Source of the DNA: an uncultured Prevotellaceae bacterium
GTDB lineage: Bacteria > Bacteroidota > Bacteroidia > Bacteroidales > Bacteroidaceae
Reading direction: 5' to 3'
Assembly: GCA_902768105.1 (NCBI GenBank)
Contig: CACXJZ010000001.1
Span: forward strand, 37,812-101,811
DNA: 64,000 nucleotides
Positions 1-9,810 of this stretch are shown here, one piece after another. The notes beneath the pieces are model-generated. The model saw only the letters and a list, made by a program, of their open reading frames with translations. It did no database searches and had not been told where the DNA came from. A program made the translations under genes and the position numbers. Numbering within the stretch: the first letter of the stretch is position 1; each line of letters starts with the position of its first letter.

Positions 1-144
1 AGTCATGCTCAGGGAACAGTGGAGTTTGAGTCAGAGGTGAACCCCGACATCATCGGTGGCTTCATCCTCGAGTACGACACGTATCGCATGGATGCGAGCG
101 TCAAGAGCAAGCTCAACAACATTCTACAAACACTAAAGAAATAG
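1..144 (+). CDS. atpH: ATP synthase F1 delta subunit, C-terminal end (partial)
   Basis: The first 47 codons of the window are open in frame 1 and end at a TAG. The peptide contains PDIIGGFIL and ends in ILQTLKK, which matches the conserved C-terminus of the F1 delta (OSCP) subunit that links F1 to the Fo peripheral stalk. The gene starts upstream of the window. It lies 30 bases before atpA, the usual order delta-alpha-gamma. The call rests on the short conserved tail and on the neighbours. Confidence 0.9.
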   Translation, partial: SHAQGTVEFESEVNPDIIGGFILEYDTYRMDASVKSKLNNILQTLKK

Positions 145-174
145 CGTATATTGTAAATTGTAAATTAAAAACAA

Positions 175-1761
175 ATGTCAGATAAGATTAAACCAAGCGA
201 AGTGTCCCAGGTGCTCATTGACCAGTTGAACGGCATTTCGAATCAGGAGAAGTTCGACGAGGTAGGTACCGTACTTACCGTAGGTGACGGTGCTGCCCGC
301 ATCTATGGCTTGCGCAATGCCGAGGCCAGTGAACTTCTGGAGTTCGAAAACGGAACACAGGCCATCGTGATGAACCTTGAGGAGGACAACGTCGGCTGCG
401 TGCTTCTTGGTCCTACCGCAGGCATCAAGGAGGGACAGGTGGTGAAGCGTACCAAGCGTATCGCCTCTATCCGTGTCAACGACAACATGCTCGGACGTGT
501 AATCAATCCGCTGGGACAGGCTATCGACGGTAAGGGCGACATCGACCTTTCCGACTCATTTGAGATGCCCCTTGACCGTAAGGCACCGGGCGTTATCTAC
601 CGCCAGCCCGTGAAGGAGCCGCTGCAGACTGGTCTGAAGGCCATCGACTCGATGATTCCCATTGGACGTGGACAGCGTGAGCTCATCATTGGTGACCGCC
701 AGACCGGTAAAACAGCCATTGCCGTAGATACCATCATCAATCAGAAGAGTTTCTACGAGGCAGGCAAACCCGTATATTGTATCTATGTGGCTATCGGTCA
801 GAAGGCCAGTACCGTTGCCTCGCTCGTCTCTACGTTGCAGGAGCATGGGGCCATGCCATACACCATCGTCGTAGCTGCTACGGCTGCAGACCCTGCCGCC
901 ATGCAGTATTATGCTCCGTTCGCAGGAGCTGCTATCGGTGAGTATTTCCGCGACCGTGGTCTGCCCGCACTCGTGGTCTATGACGACCTGTCGAAGCAGG
1001 CTGTGGCCTACCGTGAGGTGTCGCTGATTCTTCGTCGTCCGTCAGGACGTGAGGCTTATCCCGGTGACGTGTTCTACCTGCACAGTCGTCTGTTGGAGCG
1101 TGCAGCCAAGATGAACGAGCAGCAGGAGGTAGCCGAGCAGATGAACGACCTGCCTGAGTGCATGAAGGGTCACGTGAAGGGTGGCGGCTCGCTGACCGCC
1201 CTGCCTATCATCGAGACGCAGGCTGGTGACGTGTCGGCTTATATTCCCACGAACGTTATCTCCATTACCGACGGTCAGATATTCTTGGAGTCAGACCTCT
1301 TCAACCAGGGACAGCGCCCTGCCATCAACGTAGGTATCTCGGTATCTCGTGTGGGTGGTTCAGCACAGATTAAGTCCATGAAGAAGGTGGCTGGTACCTT
1401 GAAGATTGACCAGGCACAGTACCGCGAGCTTGAGTCCTTCTCGAAGTTTTCAAGCGATATGGATGCTGTGACGGCAATGACCATTGACCGTGGACGTAAG
1501 AACCAGCAGTTACTCATTCAGCCGCAGTATAGCCCGATGCCCGTTGGCGAGCAGATTGCCATCCTCTATTGCGGCGTACACGGTCTGATGCGTCAGGTGC
1601 CCATCGACAAGGTGCGTGAGTGCCAGGACCAGTTCCTTGACAAACTGCGCTCTGCGGCTCCCGAGGTCATCGAGACACTCGCTGCCGGAAAGCTTGACGA
1701 CGAGATTACGCAGAAGATTGAGGCTATCATGGCTGATATCGCTGGAACGTACAAATCGTAA
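175..1761 (+). CDS. atpA: ATP synthase F1 alpha subunit
   Basis: The 528-residue protein is the non-catalytic nucleotide-binding alpha subunit of the F1 sector. It has the Walker A motif GDRQTGKTA at about residues 170-178, the alpha/beta signature [14 protein letters not shown] near residue 385, and the N-terminal beta-barrel and C-terminal helical domain of the family. Length is normal (500-530). The ATG at 175 follows an A-rich leader, typical of Bacteroidetes genes that lack a strong Shine-Dalgarno sequence. It sits in an operon between atpH and atpG. Confidence 0.98.
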   Translation: MSDKIKPSEVSQVLIDQLNGISNQEKFDEVGTVLTVGDGAARIYGLRNAEASELLEFENGTQAIVMNLEEDNVGCVLLGPTAGIKEGQVVKRTKRIASIRVNDNMLGRVINPLGQAIDGKGDIDLSDSFEMPLDRKAPGVIYRQPVKEPLQTGLKAIDSMIPIGRGQRELIIGDRQTGKTAIAVDTIINQKSFYEAGKPVYCIYVAIGQKASTVASLVSTLQEHGAMPYTIVVAATAADPAAMQYYAPFAGAAIGEYFRDRGLPALVVYDDLSKQAVAYREVSLILRRPSGREAYPGDVFYLHSRLLERAAKMNEQQEVAEQMNDLPECMKGHVKGGGSLTALPIIETQAGDVSAYIPTNVISITDGQIFLESDLFNQGQRPAINVGISVSRVGGSAQIKSMKKVAGTLKIDQAQYRELESFSKFSSDMDAVTAMTIDRGRKNQQLLIQPQYSPMPVGEQIAILYCGVHGLMRQVPIDKVRECQDQFLDKLRSAAPEVIETLAAGKLDDEITQKIEAIMADIAGTYKS

Positions 1762-1791
1762 ATTGTAAATTTGTAAATCGTAGATTATCAT

Positions 1792-2760
1792 ATGGCAAGC
1801 CTGAAAGAAATTAAAGGCCGCATTGCCTCGGTCAACAGCACACGAAAGATAACGTCTGCTATGAAGATGGTAGCTTCGTCGAAGCTAAACCATGCGCAGA
1901 AAGCTATCCAGAATATGCTGCCCTACGAGACTATGCTTGAGCATATACTCAAGGCGTTCCTCGCTGCCGAGACAGAAGCCCAGACCGTCTTCGGTCAGGA
2001 GCGTCCCGTCAAGCGTGTCGCGCTGGTGGTATTCTCCGGTAACTCGTCGCTCTGCGGTGGCTTCAATGCCAACGTCATCAAGTTGATGCAGCGTACGGTG
2101 GAAGCCTACACCCAGGAACTGGGGCAGGGTAGCGTAGAGGTGTATGCCATAGGCCGTAAAGTCAACGAAAAGGCACGTAAGCTGGGTTACGATGTACGAG
2201 GTGACTACGACGCACTTATTGATCATCCCAACGTGCAGCCATGCATCGATATGGCTATGGAGCTGGGTAGCAAGTTCTTGAAAGGTGAGATTGACCGTGT
2301 AGAGCTGATTTATCATCATTTCAAGAGTGCCGGTTCACAGATTCTCACCAACAAGACTTTCCTGCCGATCGACATTGAAAGCGAGTTGGATCGTGACCAT
2401 GAGCGTGACCTCACCACGAACATCGTGACAAAGCAGGCGCAGGACTACCTGAAGAAGAACCGTCGCAAGAAGGAGGCAGAGAACGAAGAAGTGAAGCCTC
2501 TGAACGACAACTTCATCGTGGAGCCCGACATGCACACCCTGCTGTCTCAGCTTATTCCCAAGCTGGCACACCTCATGCTCTATACGGCGCTGCTCGATAG
2601 CGTAGCCTCTGAGCATGCCGCGCGCATGGTAGCCATGCAGACTGCCACCGACAATGCCGATGAACTGTTAAGGCAGTTGAATCTGCAGTACAACAAGCTA
2701 CGTCAGCAATCCATTACTTCTGAACTGCTTGACATCGTGGGTGGCTCAATAAACAACTAA
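1792..2760 (+). CDS. atpG: ATP synthase F1 gamma subunit
   Basis: The 322-residue protein is the central rotor shaft of F1. The N-terminus MASLKEIKGRIASVNSTRKIT and the C-terminus with AARMVAMQTATDNA and a closing QQSITSELLDIVGG are the two family signatures that form the coiled-coil shaft. It is about 30 residues longer than E. coli gamma because of a charged insertion around residues 205-240 (NRRKKEAENEEVK). It is the last gene of this ATPase cluster and is followed directly by a strong terminator. Confidence 0.97.
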   Translation: MASLKEIKGRIASVNSTRKITSAMKMVASSKLNHAQKAIQNMLPYETMLEHILKAFLAAETEAQTVFGQERPVKRVALVVFSGNSSLCGGFNANVIKLMQRTVEAYTQELGQGSVEVYAIGRKVNEKARKLGYDVRGDYDALIDHPNVQPCIDMAMELGSKFLKGEIDRVELIYHHFKSAGSQILTNKTFLPIDIESELDRDHERDLTTNIVTKQAQDYLKKNRRKKEAENEEVKPLNDNFIVEPDMHTLLSQLIPKLAHLMLYTALLDSVASEHAARMVAMQTATDNADELLRQLNLQYNKLRQQSITSELLDIVGGSINN

Positions 2761-2764
2761 AAGA

Positions 2765-2798
2765 AAAGTGGAACTCATTAACGGGTTCCACTTTTTTT
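2765..2798. terminator. Bidirectional intrinsic terminator between atpG and the helicase gene
   Basis: Inverted repeat AAAGTGGAAC (2765-2774) / GTTCCACTTT (2785-2794) with a 10-base loop, followed by a T run to 2798 and preceded by an A-rich stretch. It can therefore stop transcription from both convergent genes; the helicase stop codon begins only 5 bases away. Confidence 0.9.
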
Positions 2799-2802
2799 AT
2801 TG

Positions 2803-4059
2803 TTATAATTTCCTATCGTTATTGTTTTTCTTGTTACCATTGCGTTTGTTCCTTCCGCGTCCTCGGCGATGACAATAACGTGAGGCACGTTTGGTACGCC
2901 CCTTCGGCTCATACACAGGACCTTCGCCTACGGTGTCGGGCAGGGGTGTCTTGTCAACTTCCTTGCCCAGGAATTTCTCTATCTGGCGGAAGGCGAACTG
3001 GTCGTTCTCGCTCACGAAGGTGACGGCAGCACCATCACGGTCGGCACGTGCCGTACGGCCTATACGGTGCACGTAATCCTCGGCATCGTGGGGCACGTCG
3101 TAGTTGATGACCATACGGATATCGTCAATGTCAATGCCTCGGCTGACAATGTCAGTAGCTACGAGTACATCGACCTGTCCTGCCTTGAATGCCAGCATCA
3201 CCTCATCGCGTTCGGCTTGTGAAAGGTCGCTATGCATTTGTGCACAGTTTATCTTCATTCGCTTCAACTCGCGGGTGATGTCTTTTACCTTGTCCTTCTT
3301 GCCTGAGAAGATAATGACGCGCTGCAGCTGGTTGTTGGCAAACATGTGCTTGATGATGCCCAGCTTTTGGGGTTCGTAACAAATGTAAGCAGACTGCTGT
3401 ATCTTGTCAGCTGGACGACTGACGGCAATTTTAATCATTACCGGGTCATAGAGCATAGACTTTGCCAGCTGTTGTATCTTGTCGGGCATGGTGGCAGAGA
3501 ACATCACCGTCTGCCGGTTCTTCGGCAGGTGAGAGGCTATCTGCATGATGTCGTCCGAGAAACCCATGTCAAGCATACGGTCAGCTTCATCCAATACGAA
3601 GAAACTGACACGGCTCAGGTCCACGTTACCCACCTTAATGTGACTGAGCAGACGACCGGGTGTGGCAATCACCACATCGGCTCCCATACGGAGGGAGCGC
3701 TGCTCCTGATCATAACGGTTTCCGTCGTTTCCACCATAAACAGCCACACTACTGACGTTGTCAAGGTAGTAGCCAAATCCCTGCATAGCCTGGTCTATTT
3801 GCTGTGCCAACTCACGTGTAGGAGCCATAATCAGGCAGTTGATGGCATCATCAGGAAAGCCTCCGTCATCGAGCATAGAAAGGATGGGTAATAAGTAGGC
3901 AGCAGTCTTTCCGGTACCGGTCTGCGCTACACCCATCACGTCGTGTTGGTCGAGAATCTCAGAAATACACTTCTCCTGAATAGGTGTCATCTGCTCGAAG
4001 TGCATGTCATAGAGTGCATCGAGTATGTTGTCGTTCAGATATGTTTCTTCAAATGTCAT
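2803..4059 (-). CDS. DEAD-box ATP-dependent RNA helicase (RhlE/CshA-like)
   Basis: The 418-residue protein has all core motifs of a DEAD-box helicase: a Q motif (TPIQEKCI), motif I AQTGTGKT, Ia PTRELAQQ, Ib TPGRL, motif II DEAD, motif III SAT, motif V ATDIVSRGIDI and motif VI HRIGRTAR. The last 30 residues are Arg/Lys/Asn/Gly rich (for example RRGRGRNKR) and probably bind RNA non-specifically. The expected role is ATP-driven RNA unwinding in ribosome assembly or mRNA turnover. Its start codon abuts the upstream LptF/G-type gene (no gap), so the two are probably cotranscribed. Confidence 0.95.
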   Translation of the reverse strand: MTFEETYLNDNILDALYDMHFEQMTPIQEKCISEILDQHDVMGVAQTGTGKTAAYLLPILSMLDDGGFPDDAINCLIMAPTRELAQQIDQAMQGFGYYLDNVSSVAVYGGNDGNRYDQEQRSLRMGADVVIATPGRLLSHIKVGNVDLSRVSFFVLDEADRMLDMGFSDDIMQIASHLPKNRQTVMFSATMPDKIQQLAKSMLYDPVMIKIAVSRPADKIQQSAYICYEPQKLGIIKHMFANNQLQRVIIFSGKKDKVKDITRELKRMKINCAQMHSDLSQAERDEVMLAFKAGQVDVLVATDIVSRGIDIDDIRMVINYDVPHDAEDYVHRIGRTARADRDGAAVTFVSENDQFAFRQIEKFLGKEVDKTPLPDTVGEGPVYEPKGRTKRASRYCHRRGRGRNKRNGNKKNNNDRKL

Positions 4060-5244
4060 TTAATTCGGGGCTTGTCTGTAGCAATAATATGCTATGAATG
4101 AATATAGAATGTTAGGAATCCATGCAGCGAGAAGCGGTGGAGTGTCTGCCTGAATGGCAAACGTGGCGCTGATGGTCTGCAGCAGGATATAAGAGAAAGA
4201 GAGTGCCAGTCCGATACCGAGATACATACCCATGCCTCCCTTGCGTTTACGCGAGGAGAGTGACGCACCGATGATGGTAAGTATAAACGAGGCGAAAGAC
4301 GTTGCAATACGCTTGTGGTACTCTACCTCATATTGAACCACGTTCTGCGAACCGCGTTCCTGCTGCTTGGTGATATATCGTCGCAGCTCGGGCGATGTCA
4401 GTGTTTCCTGTTGTCCTTTAGAGAACACCAAATCCATGGGTTCCATCATTATCAGCGTGTCGAGTGTCATTCCTGACGTGATCTTCTCACGCATACCTGT
4501 TAAGGTACGAATCTTGTAGTTCTTAACCTTCCAATGGTAACGTGAATCGCTGATGGTATCGTATTGTACTATATTTGCTGACAGGGTGCTGACCAGTTTT
4601 TTGTTTTCAAACTTGTCGAGCGTGAAGCCGTAGCCGGTCTTGGTAATGTCGTCGTATTGCGACATAAAGGCAATAACGCCCGGTGCCACCTGCAACTGTA
4701 CATTAATAGCTGACGTTATCTTCTTGTTGTTCTTGTATAGTGACTCAAAGTTCTGACGTACTACGGTACCCTTCGGAATAATGTAGGAACCGAGATAGAA
4801 GTTGAGTGCGGCAATAAGCGCTGCCGAAATCAGGTAGGGACGCAATAGTCGCTTGAAGCCCGTACCGCAGGCCAGCATGGCGATAATCTCGGAGTTGCCT
4901 GCTAACTTGGAAGTAAAGAAAATAACGGCAATGAATACGAATAGCGGCGAGAATAGGTTGGCGAAGTATGGTACGAAGTTGGCATAGTAGTCAAAAACAA
5001 TTGCCTTCAGCGGTGCGTGGTTCGTGGTAAACTTTGCCAGGTTCTCATTGATGTCGAATACAATGGATATGGAGATAATGAGAATAATAGAATAGATGTA
5101 CGTGCCGATGAACTTCCGAATGATGTACGAGTCGAGACGTTTGATGTAACGTCGCGGCCAGCTCATCACTTTCTTCATCAGGTGGCGTATCATACGCAAC
5201 ACCTTCAGCAGTTTATGCCATTTTCTTATTTTAGCGTATTTCAT
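4060..5244 (-). CDS. LptF/LptG (YjgP/YjgQ) family permease
   Basis: The 394-residue protein has the YjgP/YjgQ layout: membrane segments near residues 45-65, 85-112 and 130-150, a large periplasmic jellyroll-like middle region, and three membrane segments in the last 90 residues. The entry LDSYIIRKFIGTYIYSIIL is the typical N-terminal signature. Family members form the inner-membrane LptFG pair that extracts LPS for the Lpt bridge; whether this is F or G cannot be decided here. It starts 4 bases after tgt and abuts the helicase gene, forming a tgt-lpt-helicase run. Confidence 0.88.
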   Translation of the reverse strand: MKYAKIRKWHKLLKVLRMIRHLMKKVMSWPRRYIKRLDSYIIRKFIGTYIYSIILIISISIVFDINENLAKFTTNHAPLKAIVFDYYANFVPYFANLFSPLFVFIAVIFFTSKLAGNSEIIAMLACGTGFKRLLRPYLISAALIAALNFYLGSYIIPKGTVVRQNFESLYKNNKKITSAINVQLQVAPGVIAFMSQYDDITKTGYGFTLDKFENKKLVSTLSANIVQYDTISDSRYHWKVKNYKIRTLTGMREKITSGMTLDTLIMMEPMDLVFSKGQQETLTSPELRRYITKQQERGSQNVVQYEVEYHKRIATSFASFILTIIGASLSSRKRKGGMGMYLGIGLALSFSYILLQTISATFAIQADTPPLLAAWIPNILYSFIAYYCYRQAPN

Positions 5245-5248
5245 CTGT

Positions 5249-6391
5249 CTAAATTCTCTTTCCTAAGTCATTGATAACGCTTCGCTTCCATTGTGTGAAG
5301 TCTCCCTGTTCTATGTGCTGGCGTGCGTCGCCTACCAGTCGTAGGTAGAAGGCCAGGTTATGGATGCTGGCAATCTGCAAAGCCAACAGTTCCTGTGCCT
5401 TGAACAGATGGTGCAGGTATGCCTTGGAGTGTATGCGGTCTATCTCACAGCCTTCTGGGTCAATGGGCGAGAAGTCCATTTCCCACTTCTTATTACGCAT
5501 GTTCATCGTACCGTTATAGGTAAACAGCATGGCATTGCGTCCGTTGCGGGTAGGCATCACGCAGTCAAACATATCGACACCACGTTCTATGGCTTCCAGA
5601 ATGTTCTGTGGAGTGCCGACTCCCATCAGGTAACGTGGACGATCCTTGGGCAGGATGGCATTCACCACCTCAATCATGTCGTACATCACTTCCGTAGGCT
5701 CGCCGACGGCTAATCCGCCGATGCTTGCACCGCCACCGTCGTTCAGTCGTCCCAGTACGTCACAAACATGCTTGGCAGCGTCCTCACGCAGGTCCTTGTA
5801 GGTACAGCCTTGCACGATGGGGAAAAGCGTCTGGTTATAACCGTATAGGGGCTGTGTTTCGTTGAAGCGCTTGACACAACGTTCCAGCCAGCGTTGGGTC
5901 AGTCCTAGCGAGTTCTTGGCATACTGGTAATCGCTCTGTCCCGGAGGACACTCGTCGAGCGCCATCATGATGTCGGCACCGATAACGCGCTCCGTGTCCA
6001 TCACGTTCTCTGGCGTGAAGATGTGTTTCGAACCGTCAATATGGCTGCGGAACTCACATCCCTCTTCTTTCAGCTTGCGAATGCTTGTCAGGGAAAACAC
6101 CTGGAAGCCGCCTGAGTCAGTCAGTATGGGCCGGTCCCACGTGTTGAACTTGTGTAGTCCCCCGGCTTTGCGGAGCACTTCGAGTCCTGGACGCAGATAG
6201 AGGTGGTATGTGTTACCAAGAATAATCTGTGCCTGCACTTGCTCACGCAGTTCCGCGAAGTGTACGCCCTTGACGCTTCCCACCGTGCCGACTGGCATGA
6301 AGATGGGAGTCTTTATCTGTCCGTGGTCTGTGGTAATCAGGCCACTCCTTGCGTCGCTTGCGTTGTCTGTATGTTGTACTTCAAACTTCAT
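5249..6391 (-). CDS. tgt: Queuine tRNA-ribosyltransferase (tRNA-guanine transglycosylase)
   Basis: The 380-residue TIM-barrel enzyme exchanges guanine-34 for the queuosine precursor preQ1 in tRNAs with GUN anticodons. Visible signatures are TDSGGFQVFSL (with the catalytic base Asp), GGLAVGE, MGVGTPQ and DMFDCVMPTRNGRN, which carries the nucleophile Asp. The C-terminal zinc site looks altered: where E. coli Tgt has a CxCxxC cluster this protein reads GCEIDRIHSKAYLHH, keeping one of the three cysteines and the histidine. Only 3 bases separate it from lon upstream. Confidence 0.95.
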   Translation of the reverse strand: MKFEVQHTDNASDARSGLITTDHGQIKTPIFMPVGTVGSVKGVHFAELREQVQAQIILGNTYHLYLRPGLEVLRKAGGLHKFNTWDRPILTDSGGFQVFSLTSIRKLKEEGCEFRSHIDGSKHIFTPENVMDTERVIGADIMMALDECPPGQSDYQYAKNSLGLTQRWLERCVKRFNETQPLYGYNQTLFPIVQGCTYKDLREDAAKHVCDVLGRLNDGGGASIGGLAVGEPTEVMYDMIEVVNAILPKDRPRYLMGVGTPQNILEAIERGVDMFDCVMPTRNGRNAMLFTYNGTMNMRNKKWEMDFSPIDPEGCEIDRIHSKAYLHHLFKAQELLALQIASIHNLAFYLRLVGDARQHIEQGDFTQWKRSVINDLGKRI

Positions 6392-6394
6392 TCT

Positions 6395-8854
6395 TTACTT
6401 CTCACTCTTCGCATCCTCTTCGGGAATGGTAAAGTCCAACGGACGCTCGACGATTTCGTTTGTCAAGGCAAAGTCCCATACATCCTGCACGTTCTCCACG
6501 TAGTGGAACTTCACTCCCTTCAGATAGACATCGGGAATCTCCTCAATGTCTTTGCAGTTCTCCTGGCACAGCATGATGTCGGTAATGCCGGCACGCTTGG
6601 CAGCAAGAATCTTCTCCTTGATACCACCTACGGGCAGCACCTTGCCACGCAGCGTTATCTCGCCAGTCATGGCAACATTCTTGCGAACCTTACGCTGGGT
6701 AAGAGCCGAGGCAATGGATGTAGCTATTGTGATACCGGCAGAGGGACCGTCCTTCGGGGTTGCACCTTCCGGGACGTGAATGTGGATGTTCCAATGGTCA
6801 AAGATACGATAGTCGATACCCAGTACCTCAGCATGAGCCTTGACGTATTCCAATGCCAGTATGGCACTTTCCTTCATCACGTCACCCAGGTTACCTGTCA
6901 GTGTGAGTTTCGAGCCCTTGCCCTTTGATAGCGAGGTCTCAATGAAGAGTATCTCACCGCCTACGCTGGTCCATGCCAGTCCAGTTACCACGCCAGCATA
7001 GTTGTTGCCTTGATAGATGTCGCGATAGAATGGCGGCTTGCCCAGCAGGTTCTCTATCTCATTGGGCGTAATCTTGAGGTACGGCAGTTCTCCGTCCTTG
7101 GCTTTGCGAAGGGCGAGCTTACGGAAGCTCTTGTTGATTTGCTTCTCTAACTGACGCACACCGCTTTCACGGGTATATTGTTCTACAATCTTCTCGATGG
7201 CAGCCTTGTTGAAGTTTAGCTTCTTCTCGCTGTACAGTCCATTATTCTCCTTCTCTTTCGGCACGAGGTGACGCTTTGCAATCTCAATCTTCTCTTCTGT
7301 GATGTAGCCGCTTACCTCAATAATCTCCATACGGTCGAGTAGGGGACGTGGGATGGTATTTAGGTCGTTAGCCGTTGCAATAAACAATACCTTCGACAAG
7401 TCGTAGTCTAAATCCAGGTAGTTGTCGTGGAAGGCATTGTTCTGCTCTGGGTCGAGCACCTCCAATAGCGCTGACGCAGGGTCACCGTTATGCGTCATCT
7501 GTGTCACCTTGTCTATTTCGTCTAAGATAAACACAGGATTGCTGCTGCCTGCCTTCTGGATGTTCTTGATGATACGTCCCGGCATGGCACCAATGTACGT
7601 ACGACGGTGTCCGCGAATCTCTGCTTCATCGTGCAGACCACCCAACGACATACGAACGTACTTTCGTCCCATAGCCTCGGCAATCGACTTTCCAAGTGAT
7701 GTCTTACCGACACCCGGAGGACCGTAGAGGCAGAGAATAGGACTCTTCAGATCACCACGCAGCTGCAGCACAGCCATATATTCCAGGATGCGCTCTTTCA
7801 CTTTCTCCATGCCGTAGTGGTCCTTGTCCAGTATCTTCTGTGCCCGCGTCAGGTCGAGGTCGTCTTCTGTCAGTTCTCCCCAAGGCAAGCTGATAAGTGT
7901 CTGCAGGTAGGTCAACTGCACGTTCCAGTCGGGACTCTGCGGGTTTAGCTGGTCCAGCTTATCTATCTCCTTGTAGAAGGCATGCTCAATGTCCTCAGGC
8001 CATTTCTTGTCCATAGCCTTTTCCAGAAGGCTTCGCTTCTCGGGCGAACCTTCACCGTTACCCATTTCCGCTTGAATGTTCCTGATTTGCTGCTGCAGGA
8101 AATAGTTTCGCTGCTGTTCATCCAGGTCGTCGCGGGTTTTGTTGCGGATGTCAAGTTTCAGGTTTTCCAGCTTAATCTCGCGATTCAGGATACGCATGGT
8201 GTTGAACAGACGCTCCTTGATGCTGTCCATTACCAGCAGTTCCATCTTCTCCTTCACGCTGAACGGCATGTTCGAACAGATGAAGTTCAGTGCCATGATG
8301 TCGTTCTTGACATTGCTGATGGCAAAGTTTGCTTCTTCCGGCAGTTCGTCGTTCAGTTTGATATACTCCTGTGTCATCTGACGCAGGTCCTTCATTGCTG
8401 TCTTGAACTCACGGTCCCGTTTCTCAGGTTCCTGTTCCGGTATAGCAGTAACCTTGCCCATCAGGTAGGGTTTCATACGTGTAATCTTGTCCAGACGGAG
8501 ACGTCCCATTGCCTGGACAATAGTGGTGATATTACCATTTGGGAGTGTCAGTAGCTTCATGACACGTGCCGTGACACCGTATTCGTACAGGTCTTCCTGT
8601 AAGGGATGTTCTATTTCTGGATCATGCTGACAGAAGATACCTATCAGTCCATTGTTCTTCTCAGCATGCTGTACTAGCGTCATGCTGGCTTCACGCCCTA
8701 TCAGTATCGGGGAAACGACGCCGGGAAACAGTACCAGGTTCCTAAGAGCCAGTACTGGCATCTCGTCGGGTATGTCAATACGGCTTAAATCTAAGTAGTC
8801 GCCTTCCACGTCAGCAATCATTGAAAAAGCTCTGTTATTTTGCATTTGACTCAT
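6395..8854 (-). CDS. lon: ATP-dependent protease Lon
   Basis: The 819-residue protein has the full Lon architecture: N-terminal substrate-binding LON domain (about 30-230), a helical linker, the AAA+ module with Walker [10 protein letters not shown] and Walker [10 protein letters not shown], and the C-terminal serine-lysine protease with PKDGPSAG (catalytic Ser) and the [14 protein letters not shown] stretch carrying the catalytic Lys. It degrades misfolded and regulatory proteins in the cytoplasm. The start ATG at 8854 lies about 30 bases downstream of a -7 box on the minus strand. Confidence 0.97.
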   Translation of the reverse strand: MSQMQNNRAFSMIADVEGDYLDLSRIDIPDEMPVLALRNLVLFPGVVSPILIGREASMTLVQHAEKNNGLIGIFCQHDPEIEHPLQEDLYEYGVTARVMKLLTLPNGNITTIVQAMGRLRLDKITRMKPYLMGKVTAIPEQEPEKRDREFKTAMKDLRQMTQEYIKLNDELPEEANFAISNVKNDIMALNFICSNMPFSVKEKMELLVMDSIKERLFNTMRILNREIKLENLKLDIRNKTRDDLDEQQRNYFLQQQIRNIQAEMGNGEGSPEKRSLLEKAMDKKWPEDIEHAFYKEIDKLDQLNPQSPDWNVQLTYLQTLISLPWGELTEDDLDLTRAQKILDKDHYGMEKVKERILEYMAVLQLRGDLKSPILCLYGPPGVGKTSLGKSIAEAMGRKYVRMSLGGLHDEAEIRGHRRTYIGAMPGRIIKNIQKAGSSNPVFILDEIDKVTQMTHNGDPASALLEVLDPEQNNAFHDNYLDLDYDLSKVLFIATANDLNTIPRPLLDRMEIIEVSGYITEEKIEIAKRHLVPKEKENNGLYSEKKLNFNKAAIEKIVEQYTRESGVRQLEKQINKSFRKLALRKAKDGELPYLKITPNEIENLLGKPPFYRDIYQGNNYAGVVTGLAWTSVGGEILFIETSLSKGKGSKLTLTGNLGDVMKESAILALEYVKAHAEVLGIDYRIFDHWNIHIHVPEGATPKDGPSAGITIATSIASALTQRKVRKNVAMTGEITLRGKVLPVGGIKEKILAAKRAGITDIMLCQENCKDIEEIPDVYLKGVKFHYVENVQDVWDFALTNEIVERPLDFTIPEEDAKSEK

Positions 8855-8885
8855 CTTTATTCTTACCTATTATGTATTTAGGGCG

Positions 8886-8893
8886 CAAAGGTA
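8886..8893 (-). promoter_or_regulatory. -7 promoter box for lon
   Basis: CAAAGGTA reads TACCTTTG on the minus strand, the Bacteroidetes -7 consensus TAnnTTTG, about 31 bases upstream of the lon start. No convincing -33 TTTG was seen. It would drive lon and possibly the whole lon-tgt-lpt-helicase run. Confidence 0.6.
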
Positions 8894-8990
8894 CAAAAAA
8901 ATGTATTAATGGGAAAATGAAAAAATGAAAAAATGGTTAAGTGGCCGCAATTTTTCATTATGCATCACCCCTCATTCCCCAATTTTATCG

Positions 8991-8998
8991 TAAATTTG
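8991..8998 (+). promoter_or_regulatory. -7 promoter box for the methyltransferase gene
   Basis: TAAATTTG fits the TAnnTTTG consensus and lies 16 bases before the chosen ATG at 9015, which implies a very short leader. The 8855-9014 gap therefore holds two divergent promoters. Confidence 0.55.
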
Positions 8999-9014
8999 CA
9001 GCGTTTTATTGATT

Positions 9015-9695
9015 ATGAGCAACAATTACTTTCAGTTTAAGCGGTTCGTGGTACGTCAGGAGAATTGCGCCATGAAGGTGGGGACCGACGGATGTCTGTT
9101 GGGGGCATGGGCCCATGGCGGAAAACGTGTCCTTGATGTCGGAACAGGAACAGGACTGATTGCTATGATGATGGCACAGCGTTTCCCACAAGCGGAAGTG
9201 ACTGCGCTTGACGTCGATGAGCGTGCTGTTATGCAGGCCCGTCAGAATGTTGCCGATTCACCGTTCTCACAGCAAATCACCATACAGCAGGCCGACTTCA
9301 CCATTTTCCATAATGAAGGGCAGTATGATGCCATCGTGTGCAACCCCCCATTCTTCATTCAGTCCCTCCTTTCGCCGGATGAACAACGCAGCTTGGCCCG
9401 TCATGCAACGTCATTGACTTATGAGACGCTGATGAGCCAGTCCTTCCGTCTGCTTGCTGACGATGGTGAACTGTCTGTCATCATCCCGTTCGACTGCCGT
9501 TCCCGAATGGAGTCTGCCGCTGTGCTTTCCGGTTTTCTGTTGTCCCGTGTCTGTGCCGTCAGGACTACACAGAGAAAGCCTCCCCGTCGTTTTCTGCTGG
9601 CTTTCCGTAAACGACTTACGGGGGAGTGTGAGAATTCAGAGATTGTTATCGGTAGTACGGCATTCCACCAACTCGTAGCAGACTTCTACTTATAA
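9015..9695 (+). CDS. tRNA1(Val) (adenine(37)-N6)-methyltransferase-like protein (TrmN6/YfiC family)
   Basis: The 226-residue protein is a Rossmann-fold SAM-dependent methyltransferase. It has motif I DVGTGTGLIAMMMAQ, an acidic motif II (TALDVDERA) and the catalytic NPPF motif (CNPPFFIQS) of N6-adenine methylases. The opening NNYFQFKRFVVRQENCAMKVGTDGCLLGAW is the YfiC-type N-terminus. An in-frame TTG at 9009 would add two residues; the ATG at 9015 is preferred because of the promoter just upstream. It is monocistronic by position. Confidence 0.87.
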   Translation: MSNNYFQFKRFVVRQENCAMKVGTDGCLLGAWAHGGKRVLDVGTGTGLIAMMMAQRFPQAEVTALDVDERAVMQARQNVADSPFSQQITIQQADFTIFHNEGQYDAIVCNPPFFIQSLLSPDEQRSLARHATSLTYETLMSQSFRLLADDGELSVIIPFDCRSRMESAAVLSGFLLSRVCAVRTTQRKPPRRFLLAFRKRLTGECENSEIVIGSTAFHQLVADFYL

Positions 9696-9733
9696 CGTTT
9701 ACGTAACTTTATTGATGTTTTTTCGTGGAGTTA

Positions 9734-9765
9734 TTTTGTCGTTCAAAAAAAAATCTCTAACTTTG
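9734..9765 (+). promoter_or_regulatory. Promoter for kdgK-eda
   Basis: TTTTG (9734-9738) and TAACTTTG (9758-9765) are separated by 19 bases, matching the Bacteroidetes sigma-ABfr consensus TTTG-N19-TAnnTTTG. The kdgK ATG follows about 46 bases downstream after an A-rich leader. Confidence 0.75.
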
Positions 9766-9810
9766 CAACACAAAAAGAAAATCATTTCCAAAAACAAACG
9801 AACAAAACAA

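Noticed and set aside
9712-9810. N-terminal extension of the KDG kinase
   Set aside because: It overlaps the promoter and encodes a Lys-rich leader absent from PfkB kinases; ATG 9811 starts the family signature.
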